A stretch of DNA of 64,000 bases from Poa pratensis (Eukaryota > Streptophyta > Magnoliopsida > Poales > Poaceae), in NCBI GenBank assembly GCA_947311845.1, contig CAMZMU010000040.1, forward strand, positions 54,602,050-54,666,049. Reading direction: 5' to 3'. This document shows positions 39,110-51,321 of this stretch, in pieces. Every line of letters begins with the position of its first letter. Positions within the stretch are counted from its first letter, which is position 1. Made by a program: the position numbers and the translations under genes. The notes below the pieces were generated by a model. The model was not told the DNA's origin. It saw nothing but the letters and a program-made list of their open reading frames with translations, and did no database searches.

Positions 39110-42100
39110 CTCGCTCTCGCTCTCAGCCCCCAATCCCCTCCCGCGATCCTGCCTCCTCTCCTTCTCCTCCAATCCGCCGCCTCCTCCTCTGCTTCCGCGC
39201 CCTCCCCACGGCACCATCTCTCAGCTGAAGGTCGGTAGGGGCAGAGAAGGGCTGCTCCGGTGCGGATTTGTCGGAGCGGGGAAGGGCGGCGCCGTTTGCT
39301 GCGGGACCTCGGACGGCGGCGGTCGGGGCGGTGGCGAGCAGGGCATGGGAGGGCAGGCCACGTGCTCGAGCTATGCGGGTCGACGGCGCGTGGTGCAGGT
39401 GGTGGCCGGCCGGCCGCCCTTACGGTGTTCTGCGAGCGGACGGAGTCGGATGGGCGGCCGCGTGCTCGAACGATTTCGGCCGACGCCGCGTGGTGCAGGT
39501 GGTCTGGTTGTGGCCGGCCGCGCCCACAAGATCGATGCGGGTGGAGGAGAACACGACGGCGGCCGGTGGTTGGGAAAGGACATGGGGATGAGGAGGACAC
39601 GGGAGGAGGAGGCCGGGCAGGGGTGCTGCCGTCCGTCACCTGTTGCTGTACCAGAGGACGATGCCTAGGTGAGACTTTTGTTCTGCATCCTCTGCTCATC
39701 TCTCTCTGACTATTTTTTGATTTCATCCCAACAGATCACGTTTCTGTTTGTTCATATGTTGTTTTCTGTTTTGGAGGAGCAGCTGCTGGAGCCCCGCCCG
39801 TCCGTCTCCGATGTGCTGTGCCGGACTGCCTGCCCTCCTCCACCTCCACGCCCAGCTCCCCCGGACGGCATCCTCCTGCAGCAAGCCTCCAACCTTACCT
39901 TCCCGTCATCCTCATGACCTCATCTCAAGCAAGGTGATGTGCTGCTCTCTCCTAGCTCTTTTTTTCTTAGATTTGCTCTCCCGTGCTTGATCTTCTTTGC
40001 CGTTGCAACGGGTGGTCTTTGCTTACTCAGAGAGCTCACTGATGTGCCACCTCCGAGTTCATGATTTTTATGCTCTCTAGGTGTTCGACAAATTTTCCAT
40101 GCGAGCTAATCGGTTTTCTCTGGTTGCGGTGCAGGATGGACGTGAGACCCAGAGGGCCCACTGAGGCCAGCATGATCTTGCTTGATTCGAGTTGTCAGGC
40201 ATGCTGATGTATAGATCCTTATTTGTACTCTGAAGTTTGCAGCTTATTTTGTCTCCCACAATGGTAATACACTATTATACTAAATTATTCTGCAGGATGG
40301 CATCGTGCAGGTGAAGACAAACAAGGTGAGGCTTCTCTGAATCCTAAGAATTTGTTTACATGACATGCTTTTGTACCATGCTAGGCTAGATTTGTCATAT
40401 GTGTTTTTGACGTTAGTTGGTTTCAAGCTGGAAATTTATTGCACTCGATTGTGATGAGCAAATCATTTGTTCTTACCAGTACCCCGTGCCACTTCTCATG
40501 CGCTCATCTCTTGCCAAGCCGAGCTTGTGCTGCCGCTGCTATTTCGCCTCTCCTATGTACTGTAAGTAATCTGTTTATACTCTGTACTGTAAATATGATT
40601 CAAATACACATTCCTGATTTAAGTTATATCTTGTTGTTTAGTTCCATTCCTACTAATTACTTATGTAGTACCATAAGTAATATGGAAATAGTAAACGCAT
40701 GTTGTCGTTTGAACAATATATAGTTTTTATTAGAACTGTTTGTTTGAGTGTATATAGGAGTAAATGCATTGGTATAGTGGGTTTTTAATACTTCTTTGAC
40801 GGTTCACCTTGCCTAATATTATCCTTTTTTATGACAGCTTTCATTTCATATGTGGACTAATGAAATGCAGTCTACAATGAGCTCAAGCAAGTGTGATAAT
40901 GCATTTCAACAAAAATAATGGGTACTCTCAGGTGGCCTGTTATCGTTATGTCCATTGTTTTCATTTCTAATCCATTTTTATTGACACTTCATGTAACTTC
41001 ACATATGTACCATATATTCTAAATACTATAAATAGGTGCCAAATATTCTTATTTATTGGTGTGCTTAATTGTGTTTGTATGTACTAAATTTCGCTTAATT
41101 TGCTAGATAAAAATTCCTAGAAAAAGATGATGCAAATATTAAAAGATGTATACTTTTAATGATGCATCATGCATAGTTGTGAACTGAAACTGAGGTGGTT
41201 TAGATACTTAGATCAGGCTGTCAGTTTCCGGCAGCAGCATACATGATGCTACTTACAGGTGTGTTGTGGAAAGGAAGTCCGTGAGGACGGTAGCCTGCGG
41301 TGGCGTGCCTTGCCGCGAATGCCTCCGGCACCTATGAACCGGTTCCCTCTAGCCCCAAGTAATTTTTATACTACTCAACATGAATATGTTTGTCACAGAT
41401 TTATTGTATATCACATTAGAGAATTATTTAAATGGTTTATATATGCACATCTTCTGTTCGTGTTTAGTTCAAAGCCATTGATCTATCAAAGAGCATGATT
41501 TTAAAAACTTTAGTAATGCATGCAAGTATATGATATTTGGAGTCATATAAAGAAAAAAATTGCAAGGGTTGCGCGTATATCCGGTAAGGCACGTTCCAGG
41601 GTTTTCTTTGGACAATCTGTTTTGATCTTTGTGTATGTTTTGCAAATTTATGTTATATATGGAGTATGCTTATGTAACACGATTTATATGATGTCGGCGG
41701 GGGACAAAAATGCACCGAGAAAATGCATAATGCAGTAGGCCTTAATGTAATCCAACTTGCAACTGAGAAGTTTATATCATGCGTGTGTGACACAATCTAG
41801 CATGTTCCTTTCTTGGTAGGATGCTTTATTCCTCTGTCTATCTTGCTTTGATAATAACCATTGGTATTTTGGCTTGGCTTATTTTAATCCAGATTATATA
41901 TATGAGACACGTATGATACATTCTTTCTTGGGTCTTTTTTTATTGGACCAAAGTAACAATAAGCCATTGTGAGTTTCAAGATGCATTGTGTGATGCCATG
42001 CTTTCTTTTGCTTTTATTTATATGTTTGATCAGAAAAGGTATTCTTTGATCTTTTTGGACAACTATTATTTCTCCCATTCCCAAACACCTCTTCTTAAAT

Positions 42101-43435
42101 GTGTGTTCCAAAACAGTTTTTTCTTGAGCATCTCAGTTATAGCAAAAAAAAATCAGTTGTGAATTTTTATATGACATGATTGCTTACAAATCGCCTGAAA
42201 AAATGAGATCCCTTGCAGCTCCAGTAATTAAAAGAACAAGGGTTAATATCCTTTTATATCAAGTATTACTCAATGTGGTTGTTTGAATAAAACAACACAT
42301 TCTTACCCTATTAAAGTTCAGAATCTGGTGGCCTTGTGGTTGCCCTGTATTCTGGTTATTTGCTTCTGATTCATTGGGAAAGAACACCACTTGGTTCTAT
42401 GTGCTGATTACGGGTACTTCTTCTGTGATGCAGGTTCAAAGGCTTTATTGTTTTGTTTTGTAGCTACGATGTCTGGAAAGGTCAATTTCGCTTCAATTTT
42501 TTGGTCCAGGAGTGTTACAGAAGAAGAAGATCTTGCCAACAAGCCCATCACCTGTGCTCCGCATATTGGCACTTATCTTCAGGTTAGACAGAAAATCGTT
42601 CATATAGCCTACTCCAAATATAACAGTACCCAAACCTAACCTGCACATATTGCAACATCTTCTCATCTTGGCTTTCATGTTTCAAGCAACCTGCTATCCA
42701 TTTGTCTTTGCTGCTTCAGTCATCTCGACGCGCCGTAACGCTGCTTATGTCTGATATTATCCCCTGGAGCTATGGCGCTGCAGGGACCCAACACCGGTGT
42801 GGTAGGTTGCGGCATGGTCCCCTTTCTTCCCCTTTTTTCTTTGTTTCCGATGTTCTTCGATTTGACCGTGACCTTCTTTTCTCTGCAGTTGCTTCTGTGA
42901 CCTGCTCTTAGATTGGATCTGGTGCTCCATAGGAAGAGTTGGTTTGATGTTCGTGCATAGGTTGTTTTTGTTTTCCTATCGGTTGAATATGCGTACAAGT
43001 ATAGAGGTAGCTTGCAGGTTCTTTAGATTGTGCAGTTGAAAATTTAAATAACGATTCCCTACACACCAGTTCCTTTATTGCATTTACTATTCATGGTATG
43101 ATTCAAGAAGAATGAACTCAAACGTCTACTTGCACCGTATATATTAACACTGAAAATTGTATCAAACCAACGATCCTTTCTATTTCTAATCTCTCTTTCA
43201 TGAGCTGTATATTTCTGCTTTTGAAACTCTAGCCTGATTAATTAGTATGCTTTTGTGATTAATGAATTAGTAAGGATGTGAGGCATTGTGACCTACCTTG
43301 GATTCTTGGAATGCTTGAACAGTTTTTGTTTTGCTTCAGAGTTTCTGCACTGTTGATTTAAAATATTTCCTGTTGTGCATTAGCGAAAAGAAGTGTTTAG
43401 TACTCACGCATCATGCTGCCTTTTGTCTTGTGTAG
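39110..43435 (+). other. Helitron 3: exon-like islands of unknown gene
   Basis: Short GC-richer islands with plausible splice signals appear at about 39780-39930, 40134-40198, 40296-40327 (ends ACAAG|GTGAGG), 41258-41359 and 42470-42580, separated by AT-rich, intron-like sequence. No frame connects them convincingly and none matches a domain I know. They may be leader exons of the RPA-like gene or another captured transcript. Confidence 0.35.
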
Positions 43436-45456
43436 GGAAATCACATGTATGGAGAGATCCCGACCAACTGCGTTCCAAAGTTTATGAACCTGATTGAAGA
43501 AGAAAAGGTCTATGAACTCTGGTAAAATGTTATGATGGTATGTGCACTGATTTATGCTCTCTCAGCTTACCACTTATCATTTTATTGCTCCAAATCTAAT
43601 ACTATGTCACTGCACCTCTTTGATAGGTCGTCGGGGGGTGAGTGTTAGTGCTGCGTGCCGCTGGTACATTAACAAAAACCTGCCAGAGATAAATGCAATA
43701 CATGCAAGGTTAGTTTGCACAGCTTTGCGTACTGCAGTTTGCTTGCTGAACTTGTGTGCTCCACACACAATGCTTATGCTTTGACCCTGTTCTTTCTTTC
43801 TAGGCGGAAAGACAAGATACCTCAGGTGGAGACTATCTTACTTCCAAACCAAACTGTCGCCGAGATAAGTGCCCTGGTTGATCTTGAAACAAAAACCGTG
43901 GGTGAACTTATAAATCTTGACACTGGCGCCACAAGGTATGCTTTGTCACACCTTTGTCTCTTGGGTATGTGTTCATAAGTGATAATTTCTTTGAATGATG
44001 TATATACTATTTCAGATGGACTAATTGTGACTGTTTTTTGAGAAATTATGTGAGCTTTAGTTTCCCTCTCGAGTGGTACTAGGCTTAAATGTCGGATTGC
44101 TTTTCCTTTTTCACATTTTATCTGTGTTTATCTTAAGAGCTCATACATTTACCTTACTGTCTCACAAATTAAGTTACTGAATAACCATTGATAATACACC
44201 CTGTTTATTTTTTTACTCTTTTCATATATCTGCAATGTTTATACAAATAACAAATTGGCGCCTATTAATCCTTGCCAGTTTTGGTTGCAAACCAAGCCTC
44301 TGTTTATAATAGCTTACAGTCCATCACACATATTTACAAAAATATAAGGAAGCTGTTTCTTTTTTCCAGATGAATTAGTTTTCTAGAGGTGATTTTTTAA
44401 TAATGTCTCTTGGGTATGTGTACATAAGTGATAATTCCTTTGAATGGTGTATGTACTATTTAAGATGGACTAACTGTGACTGTTTTTTGAGAAATGATGT
44501 GAGCTTTAGTTTCCCTCTCGAGTGGTACTAGGCTTAAATGACGAATTGATGAGTTTGCTGCTACAGGGTCTTTTGTGTTACAATGTCTTGTGCAATATGA
44601 ATTGATGAGTTTGCTGCTATTGTGAGAGATGTCAGATGATAGGTACTGTATATTTTTATGCATACGGATAGAGTTCATGTGCCATTACCATTTAATGAAA
44701 GGAAAAATTTCTTATTCTATTTGGGTCGTTTGGGTCGATTGTGGCAAGTATTTTATGAATCACATTCGACTTGAGCTATGCAGAACTTAAATATAAATCC
44801 ATTTATTCTGCTTTCACCTAAATCGACAAGTGGGTATTTCCTATCCAACTAAGCAAGCTGCATGTTTATGATTTTCCTTTTGTTTCTTGCATTTTGGTTT
44901 GTCCTTACTGTGATTACCAATTATTTTTGGTTGTGATCATGCAGGAAACTACATGCGTCCTTTGTCTTCTTGCACAATGCTTCTGGTTGTTTATCATTTC
45001 CAGTGCTTAAATTAATATCCTGGCATGTAGCTATCCTTTTGATAGATTAGTATGCACATGTTCTTCTTCAGATCAATTAATATCCTTTTGATAAATTAAT
45101 ATCCTGCCTATTGTTGCAAGTGGGAGGTGAGCTTTCAGATCAACTCTTCCATGTCTGTGTTCTACACATATTGTGGATAGAGGAAAGAAGATTGGTTTGC
45201 TAAGTTTCCTGTGTGTTGAACTGTCTATTTCGTTGGTAATTGGTAGTGCTGATTGGTGCCGTAAGAAAATTTTGTTGTCCCACTGCAGCATAGACCTCGG
45301 TTTGGATCTTTGTTGCTTTTGTTTATTTAATTAACTTTATCTGATAGGAGTTATATATTTTCCAGCTCACCAGCAGCTGCTGCTCAAGCACATGGGGAAG
45401 AAGGGCATGATGGGGAGGACCACGACGGCGCATTATCTTTGATGTTACTCGTCTGA
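43436..45456 (+). pseudogene. Replication-protein-A-like (DUF223/RPA70-type) gene exons inside Helitron 3
   Basis: Three consecutive exons with GT/AG borders and consistent phase: 43436-43521 (GNHMYGEIPTNCVPKFMN, then EEEKVYEL), 43649-43708 (CRWYINKNLPEINAIHA) and 43804-43935 (RRKDKIPQVETIL ... LETKTVGELINLD). The first resembles the end of the first OB fold (aqueous strand -xMHGxI- then EGxVY). The second and third resemble the YYINLxIPEV and RKTIxELLxLD linkers of plant RPA1-like proteins. A possible last exon at 45366-45456 is Ala/Glu/Asp-rich and ends in a stop. The large DNA-binding OB folds expected between are missing, so this is a partial gene. RPA proteins bind single-stranded DNA; plant Helitrons themselves often carry RPA-like genes, so origin (host or Helitron) is open. 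Confidence 0.5.
43956..44540. repeat. 136 bp direct repeat, offset 449 bp, inside Helitron 3
   Basis: 43956-44091 and 44405-44540 share over 90 percent of bases by eye (GTCTCTTGGGTATGTG to AGGCTTAAATG). Both lie in intron-like sequence. Confidence 0.8.
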
Positions 45457-48400
45457 AAATGGATTTAAATGTATTTGTTTTACAAGAGATGTCAGGTCAG
45501 GTATTCTACTTAATAGAGTTCTCCTTTGTTTATGACTTGAATGCAGGAGAGCTGCTTTTGTTTTGCTTATATCCCTTGCAAGTAACAAGCGGAGCAAAAG
45601 TTTAAATGCAGTTTAGGTTTAGTCAGAGGGGCTTTACATTTTTCATGGCTAGGATGAAATTGTTGTTATGATCTTTGTGTTCGACTATTTAAGATAACGT
45701 GCTCAAATTTGTGGTCAGTATACAAATGCTTATTAGTGCTATCTCCAATGGTTGCAGTTGCATTGTATCTGAGGATCCTATCGATTGTAATGCTCTTGTG
45801 TCTTGCTCTTAGGTTGGATCAGGTGAGGTGCATGCAAGCAATCGTTTTTGTTTTCCTATCGATTGGCTATGCATATAGGTAGCTGCAGTTTCAAAGTTCT
45901 TTAGGCTGTCCAATTTCTTTTTAGTAGAGGTGCTTGCTGTCTATGCATAGATGTATTTAGATAGTTGTGCTTGAGATAGATGTAATTTTTCAGATCGTAG
46001 GTCTCCAGTAATTAGTACTTGATATTTTGCTTGCCGATTTGAACAAATTTTCAGCTGATTAGAACATTTTCGTGAATGGAGTGAATGGGACATCAATTTC
46101 TCAATTATGCTCCATGTTCGTGAACCTTTTACACATATCCGCGTTTTGAAACATTTGTGGCGATAGGCTTCTGTGCTCTGGGTATCAATAATGAATGTTG
46201 ATCAACCTCCACTATCTTTTTCTTAAATTAAGTCTCATATTCAGTAATTCTGACCAGAGTAGAAGGTATGGGTACATCATTTTTCTTATATTTCGTTCCA
46301 GTTCTAAATATTAGGCAAGATCTCACCTTAGCGTTCATTCCCTATCAATCTACGTATCCACGACCTCCAATTGCTCCTCTTTGTTACTGGATGTCGTGGG
46401 ATGATGTGGACTGTTGTCCAGTACTGCCACCTCCTCTCATGCCAACCTAGGCCTGGGCGTTGGATTCCCTGTCCATGTATATGTATATGTTATTGTGTAT
46501 CGATAAGAAATGGCATATACCTTAGTATTGGATTAAACAATATCAGGTAGAGTTGCTAACGGTTATAATTAAATATGAGAAAAGCGATAGTTCTAATGCA
46601 CCTCTTTTGCTAAGAACATATATTCAGTTCAAGCGTTTGAGAACACAATTATAATGCATCTCTTTTATATGGGAATTTGTGCACTCTTTGGATCTTTGAT
46701 GTCACCTTTTTCTGCTATTAAGTACCGATGTATGCCTTATGTCATATGTGACCTATTGCTCTATTGCGATTTATTCAGTTTAAGATGTAGATTTGGGGAA
46801 ACTTCAAGAACTGGACCATGTATACTGAGGTCTAAAACTTTTATCCAACGGTGTGAATTTCTCTCCCTTGACATCGAGCTTGTACACCTGACTCGCCATT
46901 TCTTCGCATATCGGTTGAGGTTTGTCTCGGAGCATATGTATTCATCTAGCTTTCCTTTAGCTTTTTTATTCTTTATGTTGGTTCTCGATGATGCCAATTA
47001 TGTTGGACTGAAAAAATGGCAGGCAAAACTAAAGGAAAGACAATTCTTGACAGTGGTGTGAGTGATATTGTAGCAATTGTAGACACTGATCCCTTTCAAA
47101 ATTCTTCTGAAATAGTGGATGCACTGAATAATTACCATTTTTCATTTTTTGGGCCTTTTTACTCTAATTATTGTTTGTACTGACCTTGTGAACGAACCCT
47201 TCATTAAAATCCCCTTAATTATGTTCTAGAAAGCATGACCCCGGTGTAATGTACTTCCTACTTTGTGCAAGCAATTTAGTCCGATGGGTTCAAGTGCTAT
47301 CTACTTCTTGCTGACGTCTGTTCACCTTTTTTCTTCATCTTGACTGTATTTTAGAACATGTCATACTACTGCTGACCAACTTAGCATTTTAAAAAAGTAT
47401 TAATTTATGAGAGTAAAGATCTTTCAGTATTCTGTTAGTGCAAAAACATATGTTGTAATTGTGCATTTCTTAGAATCCTAAAACACATGAGCATATTTCT
47501 CTTGCTATTATAATAAAAAAACTTAGTTGTTGTAATTCATTGTTTCTACAGGGAGCTAGAGTGCCTGCCATGAGGGTGGTCTAAAGGGTCGGCTGTCTTG
47601 CCGATCGACACATTGCCCAAAACAGAGGGCATACTTAGGCTAAATATAGTATAATGTAGCATACTTAGGCTAAATAAAGTTTTGAATCAAGCATAGCTAG
47701 GCAGTAGGCTCATGTCGTTAATCTTATGTGAGTGTTGTTTATCCAGAGTATGCATATTGTGTTTCTATGCTCATGAGGATGTCGTTAAATATGTTGGTTG
47801 ATCTTAAGGTTAAGACCTATTTGGATATGTCCCGATGTCTGACCAGTCGCACCGTTCTTTTGCATAATTGCTTTTATGCTTTCTGTAGGCTGTGGGGAAA
47901 AGTGTGCAAAACTGTACAACTAAGCCTATTTAGCTGCATCACGAGATTGAAATTCTTTGTGCAAGCCATCTTTCAGTCTTCAAAATGAGACGAGGAAATG
48001 ATGGGTTTAGACAATTCAGTTTGGTTAGATGATTGTGGACGTGTTCATTTATGTTAGTACCGCTGTTTGACTGGATTTGTGATATGGGTGTTCTTTTCGC
48101 AGGTGCTATTCACATCTGTTGTTGGAACGCCACTTAGACCCAAAGGCATTATTGATTTTTTTCAGGTTTTTGTTTCTTCTAGACGAAGGGTTGCTGTCGG
48201 TTAGCATATTTTGTCGGACAGGAATCAATGCTCGGGTTAGGTTAAGGTTGCTGAAGCACCGATAGCAAGACCCTTTTAATTTTTTATGTGTTTGATAATT
48301 CAGTTTTAGTTAGCTGATACCTGATTGTTGTGATCGTTGTTATGAATAGGTTTATTCCCTATTCTTATTGCCTTTGAAGATCCCCATTTATCTGTTACTA

Positions 48401-48660
48401 TACATAATTTTAGATTTTTACAAACTGGTACTTAGCTGTTTGAAGAGCTTTTGCATGTGTACTTCAACATTGCGTTGGTCTTCCTATTTCTGAAATTTTT
48501 GATTGTACGATATGGTGATTGTTGATATCACACCATTCTTAAGATATGTTTTCAAATCAATTGGCATATTATTTTGCTTATAGATGTGGATATAAATCAT
48601 CCTTTTTAGTAATCTGTATACAATGTGACAACCACGGGCAAGAAAATGAAGGATCCGACA
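45457..48660. other. Distal half of Helitron 3; no confident gene
   Basis: AT-rich. A 57-codon frame at 47018-47191 (MAGKTKGKTILDSGVSD) and a frame at 46268-46450 look mildly coding but match nothing I know. The segment 45780-45910 resembles 42880-43030 (shared TTTTTGTTTTCCTATCG and AGGTAGCT motifs), as though a 3' region had been duplicated. Confidence 0.4.
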
Positions 48661-48666
48661 AGTGCC

Positions 48667-48682
48667 GCGCGGCGAGCCGCGC
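48667..48682 (+). other. Terminal hairpin of Helitron 3
   Basis: Perfect 7 bp stem with a GA loop, 9 bases before the CTAG end. Confidence 0.85.
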
Positions 48683-48713
48683 CGTTCGAATCTAGTATGT
48701 AAATATAAAATAC

Positions 48714-49149
48714 AAGAACAGCCTCATCAGTAAGGATTGTGGAGAATAGCTCATCCTCATCATGGTTTCCTTGGTGCTTTGTGCGTGTTTTTAGTCTTTT
48801 CTTTGCATTCGTAGTTTCAACAATTTCGCTAATGTAATTTGGGGCTTTCCTTCTGAATCCAGCAAAGAGTTCGCGTTCGCCCAAAACCGACCAATAGGTT
48901 CACATATTTGTACAACTGCATGACATTTTTTTTAGATGAACTGCATAACAAATCTTGATACAAAGCATATATCAGACCTGAAAAACAGCAAATGCTTATC
49001 CATGGAGTAGATCCATGGTTCCAACATGCTATCTGTATTTTTCCTTTTCATTTCTTGCTATCTATGTTTTTCCCTTTCATTTCTTCATTGTCTGGTCTAT
49101 CTAATTTGTCTCCCTTGAACCTGTTATGTTTTGCAGATAGTTCGCCATA
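48714..49149. other. Upstream of F-box pseudogene; nothing identified
   Basis: Homology to copies A and B stops at 48713. The segment ends in a pyrimidine-rich stretch and TTTTGCAG (about 49137), a likely intron acceptor just before the F-box ATG. Confidence 0.4.
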
Positions 49150-50322
49150 ATGCAAAGCCCAAGCAAACTGTGTGTCGTCTCTGGGTCGACGCAACCTGCT
49201 GCGTCCAGGCACTAAGGTTGGGCAGACCTCCCAGATGGCCCACTTCAGTCCATTCTTGCTCTCTCAGGATCCTTCCGTGACCTTCTTGCCTTCGCTGCAA
49301 CCTGCCGCTCTTGGCGTGCTGCATTCTCCTCGTACCCATCCAAATCTACATTCTGTGCCAAACTCACACCTCTCCTCATCCAGTTCAATGCCCGTGTTCA
49401 AGCTTCTGATCTCCCTTCTTACAATGGTCGTAACGAGCTACGCACACGTAAGGTCATTGATCCGACAAACAAGAACATCACCCTTCGCTGCCAGATTCCT
49501 CAAGAAATTTATCGGAAGATGCATTTCGCTGGCACTTCCTATGGTCAACTAATTTGCTGCCGTGGTGGATATTGTCTTGTTGTTGATGTGTTCAGTGGTG
49601 CCGAGGTTTCACCTCCACGTCTCCCATTCAGCGGGGATTTTAAGAGGGAGTTCTACTACAGCGGCACTCTGACTGCTCCCCTTGCATCACCCAACTCACA
49701 CCTTCTTGTCAGCACTGAGACCTCCCTGTTTTATTGGCCTGTTGGAAGTGACTCTTGGGGTGAACTCCTGCTTTCTGATGCTCGGATAGAACAGATTGTG
49801 GAATTCAATGGTCAGTTTATCGCCATGGATGATTGTTATAAGATCTACACATTGCAGCTGTCCCCCCAGCTTGGTCTGCAGGAGATAACAACTGAGTGGG
49901 TCGGTGACCTGGCCCCAAGCTCGTATTCAAAACCATGGCTTGTGGTCTGCGGCGACATGCTTCTCATGGTTACCTGTTTTCGCACAATGTGTCCAGGCGC
50001 GTCATCTTTAGTCTGTATACCCCACCGCCTTGACATGTCGACCAACCCACAAAAATGGATGGAGGTGAATCAGCTGGACAATTGGGCACTCTTTGTTGGG
50101 GGTGATGTGAGGAGCCGGCCATTTTCTTGCATGAGCCCGGAAAGATGGGTAGGTAGGAGCAAGTGGTTGTACTATGCTTCCCGTCACTCTTTTACTGTGC
50201 ATGGGGTAGGTGACGAGCGAGATCCATCCACCGCTCCTAACATAGAGTATGAAAGAAGCTGGTCCCGCAAGTTGCAGCCCCTCTGGGTGTACCCAAGCAT
50301 GTTCTACTCAGATGGTCAGTGA
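49150..50322 (+). pseudogene. F-box/DUF295 pseudogene with one early nonsense codon
   Basis: From ATG 49150 the frame reads 21 residues (MQSPSKLCVVSGSTQP...), then TAA at 49213-49215, then stays open for 368 codons to the stop at 50320. After the TAA comes an F-box (GWADLPDGPLQSILAL, CRSWRAAFSSYPSKS) and a full DUF295 domain (LTAPLASPNSHLLVS, KPWLVVCGDMLLMV, DNWALFVGGD, CMSPERWVGRSKW) with the family ending WVYPSMFY. In the paralogue at 9865 the aligned codon is GAA. An initiation at the next in-frame ATG (49519) would lose the F-box, so SCF assembly would not be possible. A TTTTGCAG acceptor just upstream hints at a 5' UTR intron. The rest of the frame is undamaged, so inactivation is probably recent, unless the TAA is bypassed by an unseen upstream exon. 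Confidence 0.8.
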
Positions 50323-50979
50323 TCATTTCGCGCTCTCTGCTTGACAAGCTCCTGCTGAAAATTTCCCAAGAGACTTTGCAACTTGGGTGGTGTCATTTCA
50401 TTAGCACTTAGAACTTGGTGGGAACAGTACTGAAGCTTTTGTAGTAGTTTGGTAACCTAGCATCTAGAACCCGGTATGAATGCTCAGAGCTTGTTAGGAG
50501 TTATCAAGCTTCTGATTTGATTTCTGTCTAGCTGTGTTTTTAATCTTGCACTGGATTGATCAGTGGTGTCTAAAACTACCACAGTTTACAATCCTTTATG
50601 TTTGGCTCTAACAAATATTGCATTTGTGAAAAACCAAATTATCTCTGAAACTGTAAGAGTATTGGAGAAAGAGATCTGACCCTCTTGTTTCTAAAACTTA
50701 GACAGGGAGACAATTGGTGGTATTTCTTGGTCAGGCGTTGGAATGCTCTGGTCTTGATAATACAGTGCTTCCAGGCAGAGCCTTAGTGTATAGCAAATTC
50801 ATCTAATCGAATCAACGTGAAACTGCAAGACTACGCAACCGCCCTTTTCCCAACTCTCTGCGCACACACACCCATATATATAGGTGAACTGAAACATACC
50901 TCTAGGTATATTAATATCTCATACTAGTACGGTGGAGTAAAATGTGTGGATATTTGGTAGGTGATTTCTTGAGGATGTA
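50323..50979. other. Downstream of the F-box pseudogene; no gene seen
   Basis: Near 50888-50970 it resembles 36868-36960 (both have GAAACATACCTCT and a TATTTG..AGATTT..GTGG pattern) at lower identity than the A/B/C copies. This suggests an older duplication of the F-box downstream region. Confidence 0.4.
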
Positions 50980-51059
50980 CTCCTCCGTTTGACAATATAA
51001 GATGTTTTGGCAAACTGTTTTACCTTGCCAAAACGTCTTGTATTGAGGGACGGAGGGAG
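50980..51059. mobile_element. Stowaway MITE, 80 bp
   Basis: CTCCTCCGTTTGAC / GGGACGGAGGGAG ends, TA on both sides (50978-50979, 51060-51061), fold-back AAGATGTTTTGGCAA / TTGCCAAAACGTCTT. Confidence 0.9.
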
Positions 51060-51190
51060 TATCACGTAAAAAAGGATCAAATTGTGCAAATCCAAAAAAA
51101 ATCATCGGAGCCGTTGGATCATGGAATTGAATTAAGTCTATATGCTACAAATGCAGTTCAGTGAAATGAGATTGACCGGACTATGAGCTA

Positions 51191-51313
51191 CTACCTCTGT
51201 TCATAAAATGATGTCTCAACTATCTTAAATTTAGATGTATCTACACACTAAATTATGTCTAGATACATTCAAATTTGGAGTTGGTTGAGACATCCTTTTG
51301 TAAACGGAGAGAG
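51191..51313. mobile_element. Stowaway MITE, 123 bp
   Basis: Inverted ends CTACCTCTGTTCATAAAATG and CATCCTTTTGTAAACGGAGA..., with GATGTCTCAAC / GTTGAGACATC inside. TA flanks at 51189-51190 and 51314-51315. Confidence 0.88.
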
Positions 51314-51321
51314 TACATGTT

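Larger units (their letters stand above)
38822..48695 (+). mobile_element. Helitron 3, 9874 bp, carrying a gene with promoter and introns
   Basis: It starts TC (38822) and ends CTAG (48692-48695) after a 7 bp stem hairpin GCGCGGC/GCCGCGC (48667-48682), between A (38821) and T (48696). Joining the flanks reproduces the uninterrupted sequence of copies A (site 2927|2928) and B (56732|56733), at least for 18 bases on the right. No Rep/helicase was seen, so it is non-autonomous. Contents: a TATA promoter and GC-rich leader (39060-39670), putative spliced exons, and RPA-like exons (43436-45456). Confidence 0.9.

Noticed and set aside
39094..39726. Several frames of 100-230 codons in the CG-rich leader of Helitron 3
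   Set aside because: Open on both strands through the same bases, Arg/Pro/Gly-rich; I kept only the promoter/leader interpretation.
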